In this document: positions 1 through 10,800 of the stretch, one piece after another
How positions within the stretch are numbered: position 1 is the first letter of the stretch
Layout: every line of letters starts with the position of its first letter
DNA from: Paraspadella gotoi
Taxonomy: Eukaryota; Chaetognatha
Assembly: GCA_051294375.1 (NCBI GenBank)
Contig: CM119268.1
Coordinates: 1,524,549 to 1,588,548, forward strand
DNA length: 64,000 bases
Reading direction: 5' to 3'
Notes under the pieces: generated by a model
Seen by the model: the letters and a program-made list of their open reading frames with translations, nothing else
Databases searched by the model: none
Told to the model about the DNA's origin: nothing
Made by a program: the position numbers and the translations under genes

Positions 1-301
1 AGTACGAGGAGACAGAAGGTCCGTGAATCAAGAGGAGATTCAAGTAATTCAAGGGAAAAGAGGAGAGGGAAAGGAGGAAGAAGAGGAGGAAACGGAACGA
101 CAACAACAACGACAACTACGAAGATTATGAGGACAAAGACGAAGCGCGAACACGACGACGATTACTACGAAATGACGACGACAAAGACATACGACAAAGA
201 CACTGGCTGCTCGACAATACAAAACCGGGTGAAGAGGAAATCGAAGCGTCACAAACGGAAAGGGAGAGAGAAAGAGAGAGAAAGAGAGAGTAGAGTAGAG
301 G

Positions 302-347
<46 letters not shown>

Positions 348-1709
348 GAGAGAGAGACAGTATTGTAATCTGAGAATATGCAAACGAACCCCGGGCGCTC
401 AAACTTGTCGGGACTCTAGACTTGAATCTCTTCGCGAGAGACTTCGTCTTCCGGTCTTCGATCAAGCGCCTTCAGGTTTTCTCGTTCGAGCGCTCATCTG
501 GTCGTCTCATTCTCAAGGTCGGCTTCTTAAAATCTTAGAATCACCGCGCGATTTCGTGAAAGAAAACTTGTATAGATTAAGGATCGATTTTGTTTAATTA
601 AGATTTAATACTTTTTTCTAAACTCTCCCCCACTAAAATGCCATTTGCGGTTCCATCCACGGTTCCATATTTGTCGCCTAGAAATCGATGGCATCGTAAA
701 TCCCACGATCCTCGACGCCATTGATGCCATAATCGATGCCACCCCCGCTGTGATAACCTATCGTTGCCGGCTGACACTGGAAAATCCCGCCTTATGAGGT
801 CATAAAAAGAAAACCGAGGCCGGGGTAGAGAGAGAGAGATAGGACAAAGGGGAGAGAGAGAGAGGACTGAGGGGGAGAAAGAGAGGACAGAGGTGAAAAA
901 AAAGAGAGGACAAAGGGGGAGAAATGGGGGAGAGAGAATCTTTGTGATAAGAACTCGTCGCTCTTTCGGATTTTATGGGAAGATTCATAAAATTTGATCA
1001 ATATTTAATTTGGAGAAGTTTGATGCGGAGAAGAAGAGATAATTTTTTTTTTTTTTCTAATGAAAATACTTTGGCCGTTAAAATAATCAAATAGGATGAA
1101 TTGCAAATTAAAATTACTTTTTGAACGAAAAGTTTTTCTCTTTCTATTGGATAATGGAAGAATAAATGATATATTTTCTTCAAATAATCGTCATTTTTCT
1201 CATTCGAATCGTTATATCTTGGAAATGTTTCAAGCTCTCTTTCTCTCCGTTCTTCGCTTTTCGGAAAAACGAATTCTTAGAAGAGTTTTATATTCGTTGC
1301 CATGACGACGCCGCCGCTGCCGACGCCGCTGCCTACGCCGCTGCCGATGTGACTCGCTTCTCCTGGCATCCAGTTTCTCACGAGAGTTTTCGTGAATCCG
1401 TCGCCAACTCGAACAGTGATTCTTTCAATTTAGTGAATCGACGCCACATTAGTTAGCAAACTAGCTGCGTCAATGACCGTCTTTATAATGAATTTAAAAA
1501 AAAACAATTTATGGATTAAGTTCGAGAACGAAATATTGGATAAAGTGAAAATAAAAAATAAATATATTTAAATAGTTAAGGATTATCACTAGAAAAGGCG
1601 AAGAGAAAATTTACAAACAAGTCTCGTTGTGACTCCTTCGGTTTTTCATTAATCGTCTCACTTTTATTCTTCTTTTCCTTCTCCCTCTTTCCTTCCCTTT
1701 CCTTACCTC
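1..1709. other. 3' flank of TTC30: simple repeats, no gene seen
   Basis: This is the region beyond the 3' end of TTC30. It holds a GAC/AAC-rich stretch (about 60-200), a (GA)n tract at about 285-358, a purine-rich (GA/GGGGAGA) tract at about 825-945 and a short GCC/GCT trinucleotide patch at about 1303-1345. The rest is AT-rich unique-looking DNA. Open frames here are low-complexity (RERERE or SLSLSL type) and resemble no family I know. Confidence 0.6.
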
Positions 1710-1712
1710 TCA

Positions 1713-1718
1713 TTTATT
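1713..1718 (-). promoter_or_regulatory. Candidate TTC30 polyadenylation signal (AATAAA)
   Basis: The plus strand reads TTTATT, so AATAAA is read on the minus strand about 480 bases after the TTC30 stop codon. It is the first canonical hexamer met after the minisatellite. If used, the whole minisatellite lies in the 3' UTR. This is an inference from position only. Confidence 0.4.
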
Positions 1719-1726
1719 CTTTTCTA

Positions 1727-2195
1727 TCCCACTTCCCCCTCTTCTCCCTTCTCCATCCCCACTTCCCACTTCCCCTCTTCTCCCTTCTCCATCCCACTTC
1801 CCACTTCCCCCTCTTCTCCCCTTCTCCCATCCCACTTCCCACTTCCCCCTCTTCTCCCCTTCTCCATCCCCTCTTCCCCCTCTTTTCCCCTCTTCATCCA
1901 CTTCCCACTTCCCCCTCTTCTCCCCCTCTCATCCCACTTCCCACTTCCCCCTCTTCTCCCCTCTCCATCCCACTTCCCACTTCCCCCTCTTCTCCCTCTC
2001 TCCATCCACTTCCCACTTCCCCATTTCTCCCCTCTCCATCCACTTCCTCCTCTTCTCCCTCTCTCCAACCCACTTCCACTTCCCCCTCTTCTCCCTCTCT
2101 CCATCCCACTTCCCACTTCCTCCTCTTCTCCCCTTCTCCATCCCACTTCCCACTTCCCCTCCCCCCCTCCTCTCTCCCCTTCCTTCCTCCACCCC
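1727..2195. repeat. Polypurine/polypyrimidine minisatellite after the TTC30 stop
   Basis: About a dozen imperfect copies of a roughly 33-37 bp unit made of CACTTCCCACTTCCCCCT and CTTCTCCCCTTCTCCATCC parts. The plus strand is almost pure pyrimidine, so the transcribed strand of TTC30 is pyrimidine-rich and its RNA would be purine-rich. Such mirror-like tracts can form triplex (H-)DNA. The open minus-strand frames here (Gly/Lys/Trp/Arg-rich repeats) come from the unit and are not taken as protein. Confidence 0.8.
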
Positions 2196-2198
2196 TCT

Positions 2199-2455
2199 TC
2201 ATCCGCTTCGTTCGCTCCTCTCCATGATTTCCCACAAGAGACTATGCAGAATCCGGGCCTCGTAGGCGACGGTGTTCTTCCGAGGATCGACGGGTCCGCG
2301 GGCGCCGGCCGGCGCGCCGGCGCCGGCGCCGCCCTCGATCGGCGCCTCCTCTCGGGCGCGGACGTCTTTGCCGTAAGTCTCGCAGTGTTCGAGGAATCCG
2401 CGAGATTCGTGGAGGATCCCGTCCTTGACCATGATCATGTGCTTCGACATGTTTT
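2199..2455 (-). CDS. TTC30: TTC30 exon 13 (C-terminus, residues 581-665)
   Basis: The acceptor CCCAG is followed by AAAACATG. The split codon joins the exon 12 G to give Glu-Asn-Met-Ser-Lys-His, the family motif after the last TPRs. The reading ends at TGA (2199-2201). Conserved parts are ENMSKHMIM, FLEHCE and KNTVAYEAR. Residues about 622-636 form a Gly/Ala/Pro insert (GGAGAGAPAGARG) where I recall a short acidic or polar loop in vertebrates. That insert is encoded by a very GC-rich self-complementary stretch at 2301-2330. The tail after the conserved Ala-Arg-Ile-Leu helix (MERSERSG) differs from vertebrates. Confidence 0.92.
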
Positions 2456-4039
2456 CTGGGTGGGGGGGAGAGATCGATTGATTGATTGATTTATAGAACA
2501 GTTTGATTGATTGATTTAGAGAACAGTTTGATTGATTGATTATTTGATTATTTGTAAATAAATTCAATTAATGACAGTTTAAATTATTTCAGTTTAAACT
2601 TGATTGGCTGTTCCAATCATTTCTTTGATAGATTCATCAACTGATTGATTGAGCGATCGACAAATTTGGTTTTTTTTTGTTGATTCATTGATTTGTTTGA
2701 TTATAGATTTCATGAGTGCTTGGTTTATCGATCGACCGTTTGAAAAAAATGGATTGGTTGACAATTTTTTTAAAAAAATATATAATTGACCTAGCAGGGA
2801 GAGAAAGCATCTCTTTGCGTAGAACCAAGTATCGACTCCCAACTTCTTGCTGTAGGGTTCCAGACTCTTGATCACGCGGGAAATTCCGAACTCGTAGTTG
2901 CCTTTGGCGCAGTAGAGAGTCCCGATCACTAAATTGACGATGCAAAGGTGGTAGATCTAAGTTGGGGGGGGGGTGTGGAATGGAGGGGAGTGGGTGGTGA
3001 TTCAATTATTCACGGTGTTGTCGGGCATTGCTATAAGTTCACCCCGCCTATAAGCGTGACACCTTCAGTCGTGACCCGGTGGCTCATTGAATATTACCAT
3101 CAGCTCGTGACCATTAGGTACCGGGATCGATCCCCAAAAGTACCTACCCTGGGGGAAGCGTGAGGGCGGCCGTTAACCGCCTTCGGGGGCCTTGGAAAAC
3201 CCTCAAGCCTGGTTCCGGGCCCAGGACCCGTTCCATGGCTGCTAGTGGGAGTTGAAGAAGTTGCGGATTATCCACAACGGATGAATAACATGTAATTGTA
3301 TATAAGTATATATGCAAGTTAAGTTACATATACTTCAAAAAAACAGACTAAACGTACATGAACGAAGTTATAAATTGTAAGAAAAGTATTACTATTAAGT
3401 TGTTAACGAATTGACAACACGTAAGTCAGCAAAAGCTTGTCAACGAATTATCAATAATTAGACATTGGTCACGAATTGACTATATACATTTTGCCTATAT
3501 AAATCTCCCATACTCGACACTATATAATTATTATAATTATTAAAATTAACGAATTTTTTTTTCGTGAGTTCAAAGCAAATAGCGACGCAAAGTTGAAAGC
3601 GATGAAATCGGATTGTCTTTCGCGCAAAAATCTTCTTATGGTAATTACGAATGTATTCGCTCTTGACGAGTCACGTGACCAACTTATTCGCCGGCGAAAA
3701 ATAAAAATAAAAAAACGACGACGACGAAAAAGACGACGAAAACGACGACAAGAAAGACGACGAAAACGGCGACGACGAAAGCAACAACTAAAACTACGAT
3801 GAAAAAGACGACGACGACAAAAAAGACGACGAAAACAAAGACGACGACGACGACGACGACGACGAAAACGACGCTCCGCCGCATTCCGCTTGTAAAAGTA
3901 TTTTTTTTCTTTCCTTCGCTAATTTTGAAAAAGAAAGAAAAATCTTTTCATTTTGGTTGAACGAAGGCAAAGTCTCAAGGTCGGTGCTTTTTATTACCCC
4001 CTGCGTACCATTTAGACCCTTTTCAACAACAGACGAACG

Positions 4040-4085
<46 letters not shown>

Positions 4086-4644
4086 TCTCTCTCTCTCCTC
4101 TCTATCTCTCTATTTGCAATCGACCAAAACACTCACCAATCTCAGTCGAAATCAGCCCCAGTCGTCTCTCGTTGTCGTCGTCTTCGTTGTCGTCGTCTTC
4201 GTTGTCGTCGTCTCGTTGCGTCGTCTTCGTTGTCGTCGTCTTCGTTGTCGTCGTCTTCGTTGTCGTCGTCTTCGTTGTCGTCGTCTTTCGTCGTCGTCTA
4301 TCTTTGTCATCGTCGTCTTTCGTCGTCGTCTTTCGGTCATCGTCGTCTATCTTTGTCATTGTCGTCGTCGTCGCTCTCCAACTTCCGGTCATCAACTCCT
4401 CATTCAAGTCATCGACGCCACTCAGCTGCTTCTCCCATCTACCGGCGGAAATTGGCGTAACCGTTATCGACAATAAGACTTCGTTGAATCGAATCAGATC
4501 GACGCTGCTGTCGTTGTTGTCGTTGTTGTCATTGTTGTTGTCGTGGTCGCCGTTGCCCCAAATTTCAAGGCCCCTTCCATTAAATCGACGTCTCATCCAT
4601 TAAAAATAAGAAAAAGACGTTTTCGTTGTCGTCATCTTCATCGT

Positions 4645-4677
<33 letters not shown>

Positions 4678-4732
4678 TAATAAAATTTACAGTGAAATAA
4701 TTCTGGCGGAAAGAGTTGATGTGTTGGAATGG

Positions 4733-4811
<79 letters not shown>

Positions 4812-7800
4812 GAGAGAGGAATAAATGTTGGTAAGGAAAAAAGTAAGAGCTGTGAACGAATTGAATTATTGAAAAGAATTTTCAAATGGAAGTGAAATGA
4901 AAAGATTTGTTATTACTCTTAACTGACTGAATATGATTCATATTTGTTCATTTCATTAGTTAAAAATTCCTGACGTTTATGTTCCTAAATAACAAATCGA
5001 GAATACTGAGCTTGCCTTCCAGCAGCTTTTTTTGCAGAATTTCCCCGCCCCCTTATTTGATAATTCAATTTCAAANNNNNNNNNNNNNNNNNNNNNNNNN
5101 NNNNNNNNNNNNNNNNNNNNNNNNNNNNNNNNNNNNNNNNNNNNNNNNNNNNNNNNNNNNNNNNNNNNNNNNNNNNNNNNNNNNNNNNNNNNNNNNNNNN
5201 NNNNNNNNNNNNNNNNNNNNNTAATATATTTCAAGGTTTAGTGAGGTAACAAGCGCTTGCCAGATCATTGTTTTTTCTAATTTTTTTTCAAATCTGAAAT
5301 TTTTATTTTCTATTAGTTTTTCCTTAAATGATAAGTTTTAAATAGAAAAACTATAAAATGTGGCTGTGAAAAAGTTTTTCAAATTCTGATTGCTTAGACT
5401 CATACTTCAATGTCTATATATATATGTCTTTAAATTTTTTTACATTTCATTTTTTCATGAAAAAACATCTTACAACAGTAAGGTGGTATTCAAATGCAAA
5501 AAAATTTAATTTTTGAAAAAAAAAATAAAAAACGTCAGCAAAATTTTAAGTCGCTACAATTAATAATTTACAGTTTTTTATCTTTTCATTTCACTCCCAT
5601 TTGAAATCCGTGTATACTATTTAATATAGATTATACGAAAAGGCATTAAAAAGTGACAAAAAAGTTATCTATGAAATTGATACAACCGATGTTTTTCTCA
5701 CTACTGTGTGTTATCCTATTTAAGGCTCTTCATTCAAACCGGAGTGCCAGTCTGTCGGTCCGTCCGTTCGTCCGAAGCGCTGACGTCCAGGTCGTTGAGA
5801 AACGAGATTGAGGAGAAAACATTTGGGTTTGAATAGAAAGAGAAAATGGAAAAAGAAAAAGGAGGAAAACAAAAAGGAAAGAGAGGAAAGAAAATAGAAT
5901 GAAAAAGAAAAGAGAGAAAAGAAAATAGAATGAAAAAAGAAAGATAGGAAAGAAAATAGAATGAAAAAGGAAAGAGAGGAAAGAAAATAGAATGAAAAAG
6001 GAAAGAGAGGAAAGAAAATAGAATGAAAAAGGAAAGAGAGAAAAGAAAATAGAATGAAAAAGAAAAGAGAGAAAAGAAAATAGAATGAAAAAGGAAGGAG
6101 AGAAAAGAAAATAGAATGAAAAAGGAAAGAGAGAAGAGAAAATAGAATGAAAAAGTCGGTAGAGCACAGGACTCTTAATCCTGGGGTCGTGGGTTCGAGC
6201 CCCACATTGGGCGCCACTCTATCTGGGATGATGGTATCTTGGGTCTAACAAACAGAGTCGTCAAAGAGGAAAGCAAAAATGTAGGAAAGTATATGTACTA
6301 CTAAAAAGGCAAAAAAAAACGTCAGAAAAACTGGAGGGGAAAAATCGAAAGGAGCGGAGAGGAGGAAGTAGAGGAGAGAGAGTAGAAACGAGGAAGTGAA
6401 AACTGGGTGAGCCTCGAGCCCTGGGTGCTGGGAGGAGGAAGAGGAGGATGAATGCGAGGCTGACAAGACACGAGACTCGCGAAGAATGAAAAAGGAAAGA
6501 GAGGAAAGAAAATAGAATGAAAAAGAAAAGAGAGAAAAGAAAATAGAATGAAAAAGGAAAGTGAGAAAAGAAAATAGAATAAAAAAGGAAAGAGAGGAAA
6601 GAAAATAGAATGAAAAGGAAAGAGAGGAAAGAAAATAGAATGAAAAAGAAAAGAGAGAAAAGAAAATAGAATGAAAAAGGAAAGAGAGAAAAGAAAATAG
6701 AATGAAAAAAGAAAGAGAGTAAAGAAAATAAAATGAAAAAGGAAAGAGAGAAAAGAAATAGAATCAAAAAGGAAAGAGATGAAATAGAATAAAATGAAAA
6801 AGGAAAGAGAGAAAAGAAAATAGAATCAAAAGGAAAGAGAGAAAGAAATAATTTAAAAAGAAAAAGAGAAAAGAAAATCAAATGAAAAGGAAAAGAGGAT
6901 GAAATAGAATGAAAAAGAAGAGAGAAAGAAAAATAGAATGAAAATAGTAATGAAAAAGGAAAGAGAGAAAAGAAAATAGATGAAAAAGGAAAGAGAAGAA
7001 ATAGAATTTGAAAAAAAATAGTAATGAAAAAAAACGGAAAAGAGAGAAAGAAAATACGATGAACAAATGGAAGAGAGAAAAGAAAATAGAATGAAAAGGA
7101 AAGAGAGAAAAGAAATACAATGAAAAGGACAAGAGAGGAAACCGAAAATAGAATGAATAAATTAGATTCACGATAAATAGGAGAATAGAAAAGAAAATAG
7201 AATGAAAAAGGAAAGGGAAATGAAAATTAGAATGAAATAAAATATGAATGAAAAAGGAAAGAGAGAAAAGAAAATAGAATTGATTAAAAGGAAAAGAGAA
7301 AAGAAATATAGAATCACCAGAGGAGAGAGGAAGAGAAATAAATGAAAGGAAAGAGAGAAAAGGAAACGAATCAAATAAGGAAAGAGCAGAAAAGAAATAG
7401 AATGAAAAAAATATAATGAAAAGGAAAGAGAGATCACAGAAATAGATATGAAAATAAGTTGATAAGAGAGAAATAGAAAATATGAATCATAAAAAGGAAA
7501 GTAGGAAAAGAATTAAAATGAAATGGAGAGAGATAAGATACAATACGGAATCAAACAAGGAAGAGAGAAAAGAAATAAATTTAAAAAGCAAAAAGAGCAA
7601 AGAAAATAAGAAAAAGGGAAAGAAGGAAATGAAAAAATATAGATATGAAAAAGGAAAAGAGAAGGAAAGAAAATAGAATGAAAATAGAATGAAAAAGGAA
7701 AGAGAAGAAAAAGTAAATATAGGATGGAAGAACCGCGAAACGAGAGAGAAGAAAATAGACACTGCAAATAATATGAAGAAAAGGAAGAGAGAAAAGAAAT

Positions 7801-10800
7801 AGAAATGAAAAAGGAAAGAGAGAAAAGAAATCAGAATGAAAAAGGAAAGAGAGAAAAGAAATAAAATGAAAAAGGAAAGAGAGGAAAGAAAATAGAATGA
7901 AAAAATAGAATGAAAAAGGAAAGAGAGAAAAGAAAATAGAATGAAAAAGGAAAGAGAGAAAAGAAAATAGAATGAAAAAATAGAATGAAAAAGGAAAGAG
8001 AGAAAAGAAAATAGAATGAAAAAGGAAAGAGAGAAAAGAAAATAGAATCAAAGAGGAAAGAGAGAAAAGAAAATAAAATGAAAAAGGAAAGAGAGAAAAG
8101 AAAAAAGAATCAAAAAGGAAAGAGAGAAAAGAAAATAGAATGAAAAAATATAATGAAAAAGGAAAGAGAGAAAAGAAAATAGAATGAAAAANNNNNNNNN
8201 NNNNNNNNNNNNNNNNTAAGTTGATAAGAGAGAAATAGAAAATATGAATCATAAAAAGGAAAGTAGGAAAAGAATTAAAATGAAATGGAGAGAGATAAGA
8301 TACAATACGGAATCAAACAAGGAAGAGAGAAAAGAAATAAATTTAAAAAGCAAAAAGAGCAAAGAAAATAAGAAAAAGGGAAAGAAGGAAATGAAAAAAT
8401 ATAGATATGAAAAAGGAAAAGAGAAGGAAAGAAAATAGAATGAAAATAGAATGAAAAAGGAAAGAGAAGAAAAAGTAAATATAGGATGGAAGAACCGCGA
8501 AACGAGAGAGAAGAAAATAGACACTGCAAATAATATGAAGAAAAGGAAGAGAGAAAAGAAATAGAAATGAAAAAGGAAAGAGAGAAAAGAAATCAGAATG
8601 AAAAAGGAAAGAGAGAAAAGAAATAAAATGAAAAGGAAACGAGAGGAAAGAAAATCAGATGAAAAAATAGAATGAAAAAGGAAGAGAACGAAAGGAAAAT
8701 AATGCACACAAAGGAAAGGAGAGAAAAGAAAATAGAATGAAAAATAAGAATGAAAAAGGAAGGAGAGAAAAAATTATGTTATTAAAAAGGAAAGAGAGAA
8801 TTAAGAAAATAGAATCAAAGAGGAAATGAGAGAAAAGAAAATAAATGAAAAAGGAAAGAGAGAAAAGAAAAAGAATCAAAAAAAGGAATAGAGAGAAAAG
8901 AAATAGAATGAAAAATATTAATGAAAAAGGAAAGTTTTTAGGCGCCCGTGAAAAAGTTCAAGGGGAATAGGGGGTATATTGCTTAACACGAAAGAAGAGA
9001 CCCGCTTAAGAAAAAGAAATCCTGCAAAGAGTTACATCACCCACACCGCGGGTTAATAGAACCCGCCTTATGTAAATAGAAATCCATATAAGAAGATGAA
9101 GGAAGGGACGAATTGCGGGAGGAAAAAAGAAGGGGGGGAAGAGAAAAAAGGAGGCGGCCGCCCACCCCCCCGCCAGGACCCGGTACACCATGGGAAAGAA
9201 TAGGACAAACCTATTAAAGCGCAAAATAAAAAAAGAGAGAATTTTTATTACCAGACTTAATTTTTTTTATGGAAACGCACATTCTAAAAAGAAAGAGAAC
9301 CCAAAGCAACAATCAACATGAAAAGGAAAAAGAGGACACTGCAAAATAGAATTGAAAAGGAAGAGGAGGAAAGAAAAATAGAATGAAAATAAGATGAAAG
9401 GAAGAGAGAGAAAAATAGAATGAAAAGGGAAAGAAAGGAGATACAGAAATTCCTTAACTGGATAAAAACCGAAGAGAGAAAAAAAAATATAATTTCCGTT
9501 GGATTAAAAGTAAAAAATACCAAAACATGAAATGGAATCGGAGCTGGAGATCGGCCTGACTTAACGGACGGATGACAATCTGACATGACATCACGTTCGC
9601 CCCTTCCGCCCCCTCCGTTTCCTTCCGGGCCAACCTTTTTTGGGGGGAAAAACCCATCCAAAGAAAAAACCATGGAATTCCCTGGTTTTTTTTCCCCAAA
9701 GGGAACCCCTCGATTTTTTGGGTTTTTTTTCCCCTTCCCTTTTTTCCCCGGGCCCCCCGTCCCTTTTTCCCAACAAACCTTTTTCCCGGGTTGGGGAAAG
9801 GGGACCGCCTTTGCCCAAAACACTTTTCCGGGTCCCGTTTTTTTTTTTGGGGGCCCCGGGAAAATTTTTTGGGTCGGAAACAGGGATTTCTCCCCCCCCC
9901 CCCTATTCCTTAGAAAAAACGTTGGGGAGGGTTTTTCCCTCATTTCCAAGGAAGCAAAAACAAAGGATTCCCAACACCCAGGGGAAATTGCCTTTTTCTT
10001 TCCCCCCTTTTCGGACCCCCGAGAAAAAAAACCCCCCCTTTCTTTTTTTGGGGACAGGGAAACCTCCTCCCCCTTCAAAATGACGCGAGATAAGCCGGCC
10101 CAAGCCCTTTTTTTGAAAAAAAGGGTTTTGCCGTTGGGAAGGAAAGGTGGAAAACCTTTCCCGGGCTTTTATTATTTCCCCGCCCCCAAGAATTTTTTTC
10201 CTGGTTTCCCAAAAAAAAAAATTGGGGGGGAATGGGGAGGGCCGGAAATTCCCCCTAAATTTTGAAAAGAAAGCCCTCCAAACAAAGTTTTTCCCCCGCC
10301 CTTTTCATTGTTTCCCCCTCCCTAACTTTCCCGGATTGGAAAGGTTTTTGGTCCCCCCAAGATTGTTTCGGAAAGGATTGGTTTTTTTCCGGGGACTGGG
10401 GCGTCCCCCGGGGTCCCCCTTTTAATCCCGATTCTTTCCCTCCCGCGACGCTTATTCCCCTTCCTTTCCCCCCAAACCTTTGGGGCCCCCCCCCCCCTTC
10501 CTTTTCAATGGGTGGAAAATCCCATCGCAAAGTTTTTTTTTTTTGTTCCCCGGTTCCCAAAAATTTTTGGAAAAAAAAAGGGGGAACGGGTTTTTTAATC
10601 GTAAAAAAAAGGTCCCCCTTCCCTTTTTTGTTTTGGGCCAACCCCCGGTTTTCCTGGCCCCCTTGGTTTCCCAACCCAAAAAAACAAAAACCAACGCCCC
10701 CGTTAAAGTTCCCCCCCGGGCTGGGCTTTCCCCGCCAAAAAAAGAGGGGCCAAAAAATTCCGGTTTTTTGCCCCCTTTTTTTTTCCCTACATAAGAAACG

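Noticed and set aside
1710-2235. Gly/Lys/Trp/Arg repeat protein on the minus strand after TTC30
   Set aside because: All three minus frames are open across the minisatellite, there is no conserved start and the codons follow the DNA unit.
6154-6216. Functional tRNA-Lys gene
   Set aside because: The 5' acceptor strand and half of the D arm are missing, so no cloverleaf or complete box A is possible.
5720-6217. Minus-strand frame starting MAPNVGLEPTT
   Set aside because: It is the antisense translation of the tRNA-Lys fragment continuing into the 31-bp minisatellite, a known type of false protein.
7581-8252. 223-codon Phe/Ser/Leu-rich frame, membrane-protein-like
   Set aside because: Pure translation of the 31-bp repeat and it crosses an N gap. 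Three units are 93 bases, so the frame stays open by arithmetic.
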